Numbered from the stretch's first letter, positions 18,537 through 27,210 are shown. The stretch: 64,000 bases of DNA from BS150m-G50 sp964517435 (GCA_964517435.1 CAZFEC010000003.1:82431-146430), one strand, 5' to 3'. Translations and numbers: made by a program. Notes: a model not told the origin generated them from the letters alone.

Positions 18537-19402
18537 GCCGCACCCGACTCACCTGGCTTTCGCTATGCCTGCTGCTGGTCACCGGCTGCAGCAGCCAGCG
18601 TCTGGCGGTGCGTTTCATCTCCCCCGTCTTCGATCCGATGATGCAGGCGATCTTCGCGGAAACCGACCTGCAGGTGGCGCAGAGCGCCATGGAATCGGAC
18701 ATCCTGCTGCTGGAGGGATTGTTGCGCATGGCGCCGGACCACCGGGATAATCGGCTGCGCCTGGCGCAACTGCTGACCGGCTACAGCCTTATTTGCGTCG
18801 AACCGGTGGCACACGCGCGTGCCGTCGATTTCTACCGTCGCGGTGCCGAAGCCGCCGGTCTGGCTTTTAAGGATCCGGGTCAATGCGCTCTCCTCACGAG
18901 CGGCACCCGGGCGGAGTACGAGCAGACGCTCCGGGAACTGGATCGGCGGGATCATCCCGCTCTCTTCTGGTGGGCTTTCGCCACCGGCGCCCGGCTGCGG
19001 TTGCAGCTGGACGACCCGGCCGCGATCATGCTGCTGCCCCGCGTCGAGGCCGTCATGCAGTGGTGCGTGGAGGTCGATCCCGCCTACTTCTTCGGCGGCG
19101 GACTCCTCTGGCTGGGGGCGGTAGCGGCGACCCGTCCCGTGTTGCTGGGCGGCGATCTGGTGGCCGCGACTGCCTTGTTCGCGCAGGCGGCAACGCTCAA
19201 CCGGGATCAGTTGCTGCTGGTGGATGTCTACCGGGCGCGCTACCTCTGTACCGCGAATTTTGATGAGAATGGCTTCCGGGTGTTGCTCCGGAACGTGATA
19301 CAGAGCGAGCCGGAGTCGGAACCTGAACACCTGCATTTGCTGAACAGTTTCGCCCGTTCGCAAGCCCGAACCCTGCTGGAAACTGTCGATGAATATTTCT
19401 AG
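18533..19402 (+). CDS. tatT: TRAP transporter TatT component (TPR-like lipoprotein)
   Basis: TatT is the helical TPR-repeat lipoprotein that accompanies a subset of TRAP transporters, first studied in Treponema pallidum as a partner of the solute-binding protein. This protein has a lipoprotein signal (LCLLLVTGC) and the family pattern FDPMMQAIFAETDLQ, LEGLLRMAPDHRDNRLRLAQLLTGY, and AVDFYRRGAEAAG. I prefer ATG 18533 (MSRTRLTWL, ATGA overlap with the upstream stop) over ATG 18521. It overlaps dctP by 14 bases. It lies in the first position of a complete TRAP set, which supports the call. A GTGATACA octamer at 19295 encodes V-I-Q. Confidence 0.85.
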   Translation: MSRTRLTWLSLCLLLVTGCSSQRLAVRFISPVFDPMMQAIFAETDLQVAQSAMESDILLLEGLLRMAPDHRDNRLRLAQLLTGYSLICVEPVAHARAVDFYRRGAEAAGLAFKDPGQCALLTSGTRAEYEQTLRELDRRDHPALFWWAFATGARLRLQLDDPAAIMLLPRVEAVMQWCVEVDPAYFFGGGLLWLGAVAATRPVLLGGDLVAATALFAQAATLNRDQLLLVDVYRARYLCTANFDENGFRVLLRNVIQSEPESEPEHLHLLNSFARSQARTLLETVDEYF

Positions 19403-20408
19403 GTATCTCACGCGCCGCCGCCGGCTGCTTGCCCTTGTACTGATGCTGCTGCTGGCAGGACAGGCGACCGCCCGTACGACCGTGATCAAATTCGCCACCG
19501 TCGCCCCCCGCAATTCCGCCTGGATGAACAGCATGCTGGAACTGGATCGCGAGCTGCAGGAGCTCACCGGCGGCGAGGTCCGCTTCAAGTTCTACCCGGG
19601 CGGAGTCCAGGGAGACGAGAAGGATGTACTCCGCAAGATCCGCATCGGCCAACTGCACGCGGCCGGTTTTACCGGCGTCGGGATGGGGGCGGTCAACCCG
19701 GACAGTCGCATCCTCGATCTGCCCTTTCTGTTTAACAGCAGCGAGGAAGTGGACCTGGTCACCGATTTGTATCACGAGGACTTCGCGGGGGGATTCCGCG
19801 CCGGCGGCATGGAGCTGCTGGGCTGGACGGAGGTCGGCCTGGTGCGTTTCTTTACCAACGCGCCGATCAACCGCATCGAGGACCTGCAGGAAATGAAACT
19901 ATGGGTGTGGCAGGACGATCCCCTCGCGCGTGATTTCTTTCACAAGCTGGGCGTGGCGCCGATTCCCCTCTCGCTGACTGATGTCCTCTCCGGACTGGAG
20001 ACCGGCATGATCGACGCCGCCTACGCCTCCCCCTACGGCGGCGCGGTGCTGCAGTGGCACACCCGTATCGACCATGTCTCCCAGATGCCGGTGGCCAACG
20101 CGGCCGGTGCGATTCTGATCTCCCGTGAGCGTTTCGACCGCCTGGACGACCGGCAGCAGCGCATTCTACTCGAATTGTGCGGCAAGTACGCGCGACGTAT
20201 CACACTCGATTCACGCCGGGAGAACAGTCGTACCCTGGAGTTGTTCCAACAGGAAGGCATTACGCTCGATCCGCCGCCAGGTGGTGTCGAGCGGCAACGC
20301 CTGCTGGATGCTGCTCGCGCCGTACAGGCTGAACTGGCCGGCGAGATGTACGATCCCGAGCTCTTCGGCAAGGTCCAGCGGGCGCTAAGCGAACAGCGCG
20401 AGCAATGA
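19389..20408 (+). CDS. dctP: TRAP transporter substrate-binding protein DctP
   Basis: A 339-residue periplasmic binding protein with an Arg-rich n-region and a signal peptide ending around residue 29 (GQATA). The mature start IKFATVAPRNSAWMN and the block EVRFKFYPGGVQGDEKDVLRKIRIGQLHAAGFTG are typical of the DctP fold. The LPFLFNSSEEVD and MKLWVWQDDPLARDFFHKLG segments cover the interdomain substrate region. DctP captures a ligand and hands it to DctQ-DctM, driven by a sodium gradient. The ligand is usually an organic acid, but TatT-associated systems are thought to handle more hydrophobic ligands. Substrate cannot be read here. It overlaps tatT upstream and dctQ downstream (ATGA). Confidence 0.92.
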   Translation: MNISRYLTRRRRLLALVLMLLLAGQATARTTVIKFATVAPRNSAWMNSMLELDRELQELTGGEVRFKFYPGGVQGDEKDVLRKIRIGQLHAAGFTGVGMGAVNPDSRILDLPFLFNSSEEVDLVTDLYHEDFAGGFRAGGMELLGWTEVGLVRFFTNAPINRIEDLQEMKLWVWQDDPLARDFFHKLGVAPIPLSLTDVLSGLETGMIDAAYASPYGGAVLQWHTRIDHVSQMPVANAAGAILISRERFDRLDDRQQRILLELCGKYARRITLDSRRENSRTLELFQQEGITLDPPPGGVERQRLLDAARAVQAELAGEMYDPELFGKVQRALSEQREQ

Positions 20409-20884
20409 ACCGGCGGCAACGACCCGGCTGGCTGCGTCAAATCGCCCGTTCCGAACAGGTGCTGCTGGTGGCGGCGTTGGCCGCCATCGTGCTGCTCTCC
20501 TTCCTGCAGATCATCCTGCGCAACGCTTTCGACACTGCCTGGTATTGGATCGATCCCTTTACCCGTCACCTGGTGCTGGTCTTGATGTTCGGCGGTGGAG
20601 CGCGTGCCGCCGACCGGCTTTCCCATCTGCGCATCGACCTGCTCAGTCCTTACCTGCCACAGGGGTGGAGACGCTGGACCAACCGGGCCTCCTGGTTGCT
20701 GGCTGCGCTGCTCACCCTGATACTGGCGGTAGCCGCCTGGAGTTTCGTGCTGCAGGCATACGTCTGGAATGACGGCACTCCCCTGACGCGGGCGCTGCTC
20801 TGGTTCATCCCGGGCGGCTGGTTCCTGATGGCCTTTCATTTCCTCGTCGCCGTGATCTGGCCGGAACCGGAGGAGTCGCGGTGA
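20405..20884 (+). CDS. dctQ: TRAP transporter small permease DctQ
   Basis: A 159-residue membrane protein with four predicted transmembrane segments: VLLVAALAAIVLLSFLQIIL; around WIDPFTRHLVLVLMFGGGA; WLLAALLTLILAVAAWSF; and the last near FLMAFHFLVAVIW. The R-N-x-F...W-x-D-P-F-T-R-x-L pattern is characteristic of DctQ. It pairs with DctM in the inner membrane. ATGA overlap with dctP. Its stop TGA is embedded in a GTGATACA octamer that also provides the GTG start of dctM. Confidence 0.9.
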   Translation: MNRRQRPGWLRQIARSEQVLLVAALAAIVLLSFLQIILRNAFDTAWYWIDPFTRHLVLVLMFGGGARAADRLSHLRIDLLSPYLPQGWRRWTNRASWLLAALLTLILAVAAWSFVLQAYVWNDGTPLTRALLWFIPGGWFLMAFHFLVAVIWPEPEESR

Positions 20885-22131
20885 TACATCTGCTCTGGGT
20901 GTTGGCGGCGCTGCTGGGTTTACCGTTATTCGCGGTGCTGGCCGGCATGGCGCTGACCGCCTTCTACGGTGAGGGAATCGAAATCACCGCCGTTATCATC
21001 GAGCTGTACCGGCTGGCCTCCAATCCTACCATTCTGGCGATTCCTTTGTTTACTTTCGCGGGCGTGCTGCTCTCCGCCGGTGAATCGCCCCGGCGGCTGG
21101 TAAACCTGTTTCGAGCCTGGTGCGGTTGGCTGCCCGGCGGCATCGCCATCGTCACCCTGCTGGTAACATCCTTCTTCACCGCCTTTACCGGCGCCTCTGG
21201 TGTCACCATTGTGGCGCTGGGCGGTCTGCTACTGGCGGTCCTGCAGCAGGAAGGCTACCAGGAGCGGTTCAATCTGGGCCTGCTGACCACCACCGGCAGT
21301 CTCGGCCTGCTGTTTCCGCCCAGCCTGCCGCTGATCCTCTTTGGTCTGGTTGCCGGTGTCAGCATCGACAGCCTCTTTCGCGCCGGGATCGCCCCCGGCC
21401 TGCTGCTGATCCTGATCCTCGCGGCCTACAGCTACTATAAAGCGGGACGGCAGCGGATACCGCGCACACCCTTCCAGGCGCGGGCGGCGTGGCGCGCCTT
21501 GCGCGAAGCTGCCTGGGAACTGCCGTTGCCGTTGATCATCGTCGTCGGTATCTACGGCGGGTGGGTGACCGTCACCGAGGCTGCGACCCTGACCGTAGTT
21601 TACGTGCTGATCGTGGAAATGTTGATCCTGCGGGAGATCAGCTGGCAGCGCCTGCTGGGCGTCGTCGAGGAATCGATGACACTGGTCGGCGCCATCCTGG
21701 TGATCCTGGGCGGGGCGATGGGTTTAACCAACTACCTGGTGGACGCGGAAGTCCCGATGCGCCTTCTGGACTGGTTGGAACAGTTCGTCACCTCACGTTT
21801 TCTCTTCCTGCTCCTGCTCAATGTATTCCTCCTGGCGGTGGGCGCCCTGATGGATATCTTCAGCGCGATCATCGTCATTGTGCCGCTGCTGCTGCCGGTC
21901 GCGGCAGCGTTCGGCGTGGAACCGATTCATCTGGGCATCATCTTTCTGGTCAACCTCGAAATCGGCTATTCAACCCCGCCGGTAGGACTGAACCTCTTCC
22001 TGGCCAGCTTTCGTTTCAAGCAGCCGATCTGGCGTTTGTACGGCGCGGCGTTGCCGTTTATATTGTTGATGCTGGTCGCCCTGGTGCTCGTAACCTGGTG
22101 GCCGGCGCTGTCGCTGTTTGCGGTCAAATGA
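20881..22131 (+). CDS. dctM: TRAP transporter large permease DctM
   Basis: A 416-residue inner-membrane protein with about 12 transmembrane segments. It forms the ion-coupled translocation unit of the TRAP system. It has the family patterns IPLFTFAGVLLSAGE, FTAFTGASGVTIVALGG, GSLGLLFPPSLPLILFG and LEIGYSTPPVGLNLFL. The GTG start at 20881 is the first codon of an exact GTGATACA octamer (GTG ATA CAT, M-I-H), and the same bases contain the dctQ stop. Start choice is supported by this overlap and by the family N-terminus. The gene ends in an ATGATG overlap with the next gene. Confidence 0.93.
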   Translation: MIHLLWVLAALLGLPLFAVLAGMALTAFYGEGIEITAVIIELYRLASNPTILAIPLFTFAGVLLSAGESPRRLVNLFRAWCGWLPGGIAIVTLLVTSFFTAFTGASGVTIVALGGLLLAVLQQEGYQERFNLGLLTTTGSLGLLFPPSLPLILFGLVAGVSIDSLFRAGIAPGLLLILILAAYSYYKAGRQRIPRTPFQARAAWRALREAAWELPLPLIIVVGIYGGWVTVTEAATLTVVYVLIVEMLILREISWQRLLGVVEESMTLVGAILVILGGAMGLTNYLVDAEVPMRLLDWLEQFVTSRFLFLLLLNVFLLAVGALMDIFSAIIVIVPLLLPVAAAFGVEPIHLGIIFLVNLEIGYSTPPVGLNLFLASFRFKQPIWRLYGAALPFILLMLVALVLVTWWPALSLFAVK

Positions 22132-23606
22132 TGTATGGGCAAGAACTGAAACGTAATACCCGGCTAATCGTGAAACTGAAACACGTGATACAACCGAGTT
22201 GGCTGATACTCGCCGGGCTGGGGATGTTCCTGGTGTGGTGCACCACCTTTGCGCTCTCCCTCGAAACCGACCGCCCCGACGCCGCTTTCCTGCGCAGCTG
22301 GAGCGACGGCGATACCCACACCGCCTACGTTGAGATCACCAGCCTGGTGGACAGATTTCCCGCGAACGAACTCTACCAGCTTAACCGGGGCATTCTGCTT
22401 TTCCATCTCGACAGCCTGGCGGCGGCCCGGCAGTCGCTGCTGGAGCTGGTGCCGGCGGAACGATATTTCGCCAGCCGGCGTCACTACTATCTGGGACGCC
22501 TCGCCCGTCGCACCCGAGATGATCAGCTGGCTGTATCACGTTTTCGCATGGCCTGGAAGCTCAATCCCTCTGATCTTAAACCGCTGGAGGAGGCGGTTGA
22601 AGTGAGCTACGCTTTTCCCCATCCGGGTCTCTGCCGCAAGCTGGTTGCCGAGCTGCTGCAGGAGGATCAGGAGAACTGGACCGGGCTGCGCTTCCAGGGG
22701 CTGCTGCAGCAGGAGGAGCACCCCAGGGCGGCGGTGGAATCATTGCGGGCTTCCGTGGCCTCTTTTCCGCATCCGACGACACTGCTCGAATTGATCCGGC
22801 TGCTGGAGGGGCTGCCGGGTGGACTGATGGAAGCGGAGCAGCTCCGCTGGCAGTTGCAGCAGTATTATCCCGACCCGGACAGTACGCTGACCGGTGCTGT
22901 GGCGAAGCAGGATGAATGCAGTACGTTCTTTCCGGTAGGTACCCAGTATGTCTACTCCGTCTCCTACGGTTTCATTCCGCTGGGTACATTGAAAATCTGG
23001 ACGCAGCGATACCTGACCGTGGCGGGGGAGCGTCTGGCGGAAGTCTGGTTCACGGCCGACGTCAACCCCCTCTACGCCTGGCTCATCGATATGCACGATA
23101 TCTTCGTCGCGCGGATGCCGCTGGACGCATCCGGTCTGCGCAGTATGTACACGAGCAGCATCTACAACGACGACATCATGGAACGGCTCTACCAGATGGA
23201 AACCGGCTCCAACCACTACTTTGCCCGCGGGTGCCACTACGAGGGGGATATCTACCTGTATCGCTATCCCTGCCCGCGGGGGACCTTCGACGGCATTTCC
23301 ATACTCTATGCCGCCCGGCGCAGCGTCAGGCTCAACCAGTCGGCTCGCTACACGACAATTGTCAGCGAGGAGTTCAAGCGCACCGAAATACAACTCGATC
23401 CCGAACCGGTGCAGCTGCGTCATGCCGGCAGCTACCACTCGGTGCGCCGCCTGCACGGGACGGCCAACTACAAGGGGCAGGCCGGCCTGTCCGGCAACTT
23501 TGAGGGCTGGTTCACGAACGACAGCCTGACACTCCCTCTTGAGTCGAAGATGAAAATCATGGTGGGTTCGATCACCATCCGTCTTAAGGAGATAAAGCAG
23601 TTGTGA
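22128..23606 (+). CDS. TPR-like / DUF3108 envelope protein
   Basis: Starting from ATG 22128, which overlaps the dctM stop, the protein has 492 residues. An N-terminal membrane anchor or signal (WLILAGLGMFLVWCTTFAL) is followed by a helical TPR-like half (about 55-270: LVDRFPANELYQLNRGILLFHLD and similar pairs). The C-terminal 230 residues resemble DUF3108, a lipocalin-like envelope domain: FFPVGTQYVYSVSYGFIPLGTLKIW through YKGQAGLSGNFEGWFTNDSLTLPLESKMKI. DUF3108 proteins are associated with lipid or glycan handling at the envelope. Placement right after dctM suggests a role in receiving or processing the transported molecule, which is inference. The stop TGA lies inside a GTGATACA octamer at 23603. 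Confidence 0.75.
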   Translation: MMYGQELKRNTRLIVKLKHVIQPSWLILAGLGMFLVWCTTFALSLETDRPDAAFLRSWSDGDTHTAYVEITSLVDRFPANELYQLNRGILLFHLDSLAAARQSLLELVPAERYFASRRHYYLGRLARRTRDDQLAVSRFRMAWKLNPSDLKPLEEAVEVSYAFPHPGLCRKLVAELLQEDQENWTGLRFQGLLQQEEHPRAAVESLRASVASFPHPTTLLELIRLLEGLPGGLMEAEQLRWQLQQYYPDPDSTLTGAVAKQDECSTFFPVGTQYVYSVSYGFIPLGTLKIWTQRYLTVAGERLAEVWFTADVNPLYAWLIDMHDIFVARMPLDASGLRSMYTSSIYNDDIMERLYQMETGSNHYFARGCHYEGDIYLYRYPCPRGTFDGISILYAARRSVRLNQSARYTTIVSEEFKRTEIQLDPEPVQLRHAGSYHSVRRLHGTANYKGQAGLSGNFEGWFTNDSLTLPLESKMKIMVGSITIRLKEIKQL

Positions 23607-23630
23607 TACAAAAACAGTGAAGGGAACAAT

Positions 23631-24128
23631 GTGACCAGTCTACAGAAAATCGCGCCGGATGTGGTTCTGGGCGAAGATGTCAAGATCTATGATTTCGTCA
23701 ATCTGTACGGATGCACAATCGGCGACCGTACGAAAGTCGGAACCTTCGTCGAGATCCAGAAAGGCGCCGCGATCGGCAGCGACTGCAAGATTTCCAGCCA
23801 CACCTTCATCTGTGAAGGAGTGGAGATAGAGGACGGTGTCTTCATCGGTCACGGGGTACGCTTTATCAACGATCTGCGGCCTCACGCCGTCAATCCGGAC
23901 GGCGGTATGCAGACGGAGGCGGACTGGACGCTGGTCCGCACGCGAATCTGCACCCGGGCGTCGATCGGATCCGGCGCCGTGATCATGGGTGGTATAACGG
24001 TCGGTGCCGGAGCGCTGGTGGGTGCCGGCGCCGTCGTTACACACGACGTGCCGCCCGGTGCGACCGTAGCCGGTGTACCCGCCCGGATTCTGTCCGAAGG
24101 CGAGTCTGAGCAGGAGCCGGAGGCCTAG
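23631..24128 (+). CDS. Hexapeptide-repeat acyltransferase (WbpD/WlbB-like)
   Basis: A 165-residue left-handed beta-helix protein with clear hexapeptide repeats (LGEDVKIYDFVNLYGCTIGDRTKVGTFVEI, then IGSDCKISSHTFI, then ASIGSGAVIMGGITVGAGALVGAGAVVT) and the terminal loop VPPGATVAGVPARI. Such proteins form trimers and N- or O-acylate sugars, often UDP-amino sugars. Acceptor and donor cannot be read. It starts at GTG 23631, 24 bases after the DUF3108 gene, and is probably the last gene of the envelope operon. A GTGATACA octamer follows at 24137. Confidence 0.85.
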   Translation: MTSLQKIAPDVVLGEDVKIYDFVNLYGCTIGDRTKVGTFVEIQKGAAIGSDCKISSHTFICEGVEIEDGVFIGHGVRFINDLRPHAVNPDGGMQTEADWTLVRTRICTRASIGSGAVIMGGITVGAGALVGAGAVVTHDVPPGATVAGVPARILSEGESEQEPEA

Positions 24129-24317
24129 AGACGGCCGTGATACAAAACGCTCTCCAGCCTGTACCGGGGCGATTCGCGGCCACCGCTCTTTCTTTAGCTT
24201 GTTGAGAATGTGAACCTTTCGTATGTTAATCTGCTTTGGGTATGAGTTAAGTCGGCAGGCTGACAGGCTGGCGCACCGCCAGGCGGGCCGAAAGGCGTTT
24301 AAGGGGCAGGATGGCGC

Positions 24318-25040
24318 GTGAAGATTTTGCGGATACGCTGTGGCCACCTGGTCGCACCCGGATGCGGCAAACTGCGGGAGGACGGTTCCCGCGACCGTCT
24401 GTTGATGCCCGTCAACCAGGCGATCCTGGTCGCTGACGGCCTGGTGATAGCGATTGACAGCGGACTGCGGGTGGAATCCTACCGGGTTCGCTGGGGCGAC
24501 ATTACCCTGGAGGCGCCTGACAAGTCACCGGCGCGCCAATTGCAGGCAGCCGGCCTGAGCAGCGATGCTGTAACGCATCTCCTGCTCACCCACGCTCATT
24601 ATGATCATTGCGGCGGATTATTAGACGGCGAGGGCCGGCCCCAGTATCCGCGGGCGCAGATTGTGATACACGCCGCCGAACTTGAACATCTGAGAAAGGT
24701 GGACCTCGGACCGGATCGCTTCTACGACGACCTGATCGCAGCTTTTCTGAATTCCCGGAAGCTGGAGGTCCTCGCGGAGGAGCAGGGTACCGTCGCCGGT
24801 ATCGGTTTCCACCACACGGGTGGGCACACTCCCGGTCACACCTTCTACCACACAGAGGGTGTCGTCTTCAGCGGCGATCTGTTCCCGACCGTGACGGTCC
24901 TGCGCCAGCCGGCGCCGCAGGAAAGCGACACCGATCCCGACCTGGCGACGGAGTGGCGCAACCGCCTGCAACGAGGCGAGTTCGGCGACCGGTTCTTTCT
25001 CTGTCACGGCGGTGGCAGCGAAACCGTAAACACACTGTAG
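24318..25040 (+). CDS. Metallo-beta-lactamase-fold hydrolase
   Basis: A 240-residue MBL-fold protein. The metal motif is THAHYDHCGG (HxHxDH), with later ligands in HHTGGHTPGHTFYH and FSGDLF, and a final His in FFLCHGG. This resembles the AttM/lactonase-like and glyoxalase-II-like branch of the superfamily. The substrate is unknown. The GTG start at 24318 follows GGGGCAGG; the ATG at 24311 is out of frame. It sits alone between the envelope operon and the thiolase gene, 32 bases before the latter. A GTGATACA octamer at 24663 encodes V-I-H. Confidence 0.85.
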   Translation: MKILRIRCGHLVAPGCGKLREDGSRDRLLMPVNQAILVADGLVIAIDSGLRVESYRVRWGDITLEAPDKSPARQLQAAGLSSDAVTHLLLTHAHYDHCGGLLDGEGRPQYPRAQIVIHAAELEHLRKVDLGPDRFYDDLIAAFLNSRKLEVLAEEQGTVAGIGFHHTGGHTPGHTFYHTEGVVFSGDLFPTVTVLRQPAPQESDTDPDLATEWRNRLQRGEFGDRFFLCHGGGSETVNTL

Positions 25041-25072
25041 TGTAAATATAGATTTGTACAACTGGAGGAAGA

Positions 25073-26257
25073 ATGAGTCAGATCAACGAAGCGGTCATCG
25101 TCAGCGCGGTGCGGACTCCAATCGGGTCCTTCGGCGGCGAACTGGCCACGGTTCCGGCTCCCAGGCTGGGTGCGACGGTTATCAAGGCTGCCCTCGACCA
25201 GGCCGGTGTTCCGGCGGACCGGGTGGATGAAGTGATAATGGGCAATGTTCTGTCCGCCGCCATCGGACAGGCGCCCGCAAGGCAGGCGGCCATCTACGCC
25301 GGGCTGCCGGAGAGCGTGGAATGCATGACGATCAACAAGGTCTGCGGATCCGGCCTGAAGTCGGTGATGCTGGCCGCCCAGGCCATCGCACTCGGCGATG
25401 CGGATATCGTCGTCGCGGGCGGCATGGAGAGCATGTCGCAGGCGCCGTACTACCTGCCTACCGCCCGGAAGGGCTTCCGCATGGGCAACCAGCAGGCGGT
25501 CGACGGCATGGTCTTCGACGGCCTCTGGGATCCCTACAACGATTTCCACATGGGCAACGCCGGCGAACTGTGCGCTGATGAACACGGCATCTCCCGCGAG
25601 GAGCAGGATGCCTACGCGCTCGAGAGCTACCGGCGCGCCCAGGAGGCTATCACCGCCGGTAACTTCGAATCTGAGATCGTACCGGTGGAAATCCCGCAGC
25701 GCAAGGGAGATCCGGTCTGCATCAAAAAGGACCAGGAGCCGTTCGCCCTCAAGGCGGATAAGGTGACCCAGCTGCGTCCCGCTTTCCGCAAGGACGGTAC
25801 CGTGACGGCGGCCAATGCTTCCAAGATCAATGACGGCGCGGCCGCGCTGGTCGTGATGTCGGCCGCCACGGCGGAGAAGATGCAACTGACGCCGCTGGCC
25901 CGGATCAAGGCGCAGGCTTCCTTCGCGCAGAAGCCGGTGCTGTTCACCACCGCTCCGGCCGGTGCCATCAAAAAAGTGCTGGACAAGGCTTCGCTTAAGA
26001 CCGATGATATCGACTTCTGGGAAATCAATGAAGCATTCTCGGTGGTGGCTATCATCAACAACCGGTTGCTGGAGCTGGATTCGGCCAAGGTCAACGCCCG
26101 TGGCGGTGCGGTGGCGCTGGGCCATCCGATCGGTGCTTCCGGTGCCCGGGTTCTGACTACGCTGTTGCACACCATGCGAGATAACGAATCCCGTTACGGC
26201 GTCGCCAGCCTCTGCATCGGCGGCGGCGAGGCGGCCGCCCTGGTCGTCGAACGTTAA
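25073..26257 (+). CDS. Acetyl-CoA C-acetyltransferase (thiolase)
   Basis: A 394-residue type II thiolase, the normal length. The nucleophilic Cys is Cys91 in NKVCGSGLKS. GHPIGASGAR carries the catalytic His and the final Cys block is SLCIGGGEAAALVVE. It condenses two acetyl-CoA or cleaves acetoacetyl-CoA. GGAGGAAG precedes the ATG. The next gene is 3-hydroxybutyryl-CoA dehydrogenase, 40 bases downstream, so the pair interconverts acetyl-CoA and 3-hydroxybutyryl-CoA. Direction (butyrate/PHB synthesis or beta-oxidation) is not determined by the sequence. No crotonase or acyl-CoA dehydrogenase is nearby. Confidence 0.95.
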   Translation: MSQINEAVIVSAVRTPIGSFGGELATVPAPRLGATVIKAALDQAGVPADRVDEVIMGNVLSAAIGQAPARQAAIYAGLPESVECMTINKVCGSGLKSVMLAAQAIALGDADIVVAGGMESMSQAPYYLPTARKGFRMGNQQAVDGMVFDGLWDPYNDFHMGNAGELCADEHGISREEQDAYALESYRRAQEAITAGNFESEIVPVEIPQRKGDPVCIKKDQEPFALKADKVTQLRPAFRKDGTVTAANASKINDGAAALVVMSAATAEKMQLTPLARIKAQASFAQKPVLFTTAPAGAIKKVLDKASLKTDDIDFWEINEAFSVVAIINNRLLELDSAKVNARGGAVALGHPIGASGARVLTTLLHTMRDNESRYGVASLCIGGGEAAALVVER

Positions 26258-26297
26258 TTCACGAACGCAAGTTCGCAGATAGAGAAAGGTAACTGAA

Positions 26298-27149
26298 ATG
26301 ACTATGAAGAAGATAGGCGTTGTCGGCGCCGGCACCATGGGCAACGGTATCGCTCATGTCTTTTCCCAACATGAATATGAAGTGGTTCTGGTCGATATCA
26401 ACGAAGAGCTGCTTGCAGGCGCGCTGAAGGTGATCGAGAAGAATATGGCGCGGGAGGTGAAGAAGGAACGGATCACCGAAGAACAGATGACCGCCGCGCT
26501 GGGTCGCATCACGGCCGCCACCGATCTGGCCCAGGTCGCCGACTGTTTCCTGGTGGTGGAAGCGGCCACCGAGCAGAAGGAACTGAAACTGGATCTCTTC
26601 CGCAAGCTGGATGAGTTTACCGCACCGGAAGCCATTCTGGCAACCAATACCTCCTCGATCTCGATCACGGAGATCGCCGCGGTGACCAGCCGTCCGGAGC
26701 AGGTTATCGGCATGCATTTCATGAATCCGGTGCCGATGATGAAGCTGATCGAAGTAATTCGTGGCCTGGAAACCAGCGACGCGATCAACGATCAGATCCA
26801 CGAACTGAGCAAGGCGATCGGCAAGGTGCCGGTCGCAGCCAACGATTACCCCGGTTTCGTGGCCAACCGCATCCTGCTCCCGATGATCAATGAAGCGGTC
26901 TACGCCGTGATGGAAGGGGTGGCTACCGTCGAGGCGGTGGATCAGGTGATGAAGCTGGGGATGGGGCATCCCATGGGTCCGCTGGCGCTTGCTGACCTGA
27001 TCGGTCTCGATGTCTGCCTGGCTATTATGGAGGTGCTCCACGGCGGTCTGGGAGATGGCAAATACCGTCCCTGTCCTTTGCTGCGCAAGATGGTTGCCGC
27101 CGGTAAGCTGGGTCGCAAAACGGGCGCAGGTTTCTACAAATACGACTAA
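26298..27149 (+). CDS. hbd: 3-hydroxybutyryl-CoA dehydrogenase
   Basis: A 283-residue NAD(P)-dependent dehydrogenase. The Rossmann motif VGAGTMGNGIAHVF is at residues 8-21. The family blocks FLVVEAATEQKELK, ATNTSSISIT, GMHFMNPVPMMKL and DYPGFVANRIL are present. The catalytic His lies in the HFMNP block and the Glu in MINEAV. It interconverts acetoacetyl-CoA and 3-hydroxybutyryl-CoA. It follows thiolase and is probably in the same transcript. Start: ATG 26298 (MTMKKIGVVG), with GAGAAAGG upstream; the ATG at 26304 is also possible. Confidence 0.95.
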   Translation: MTMKKIGVVGAGTMGNGIAHVFSQHEYEVVLVDINEELLAGALKVIEKNMAREVKKERITEEQMTAALGRITAATDLAQVADCFLVVEAATEQKELKLDLFRKLDEFTAPEAILATNTSSISITEIAAVTSRPEQVIGMHFMNPVPMMKLIEVIRGLETSDAINDQIHELSKAIGKVPVAANDYPGFVANRILLPMINEAVYAVMEGVATVEAVDQVMKLGMGHPMGPLALADLIGLDVCLAIMEVLHGGLGDGKYRPCPLLRKMVAAGKLGRKTGAGFYKYD

Positions 27150-27210
27150 GCCGAGGGTAGAATAACGCGACGGCGGTCTTGGCTGCGGTAACGGAACCGG
27201 AAAGGTGACG

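Larger units (their letters stand above)
19295..24670. repeat. GTGATACA octamer, cluster B (8 sites)
   Basis: Exact octamers at 19295 (+), 19768 (-), 20881 (+), 22185 (+), 22532 (-), 23603 (+), 24137 (+) and 24663 (+). They fall in tatT, dctP, the dctM start, the DUF3108 gene (two), its stop codon, the following intergenic space and the MBL gene. At 22177-22192 the octamer is the right half of a near palindrome, TGAAACACGTGATACA. Confidence 0.85.
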
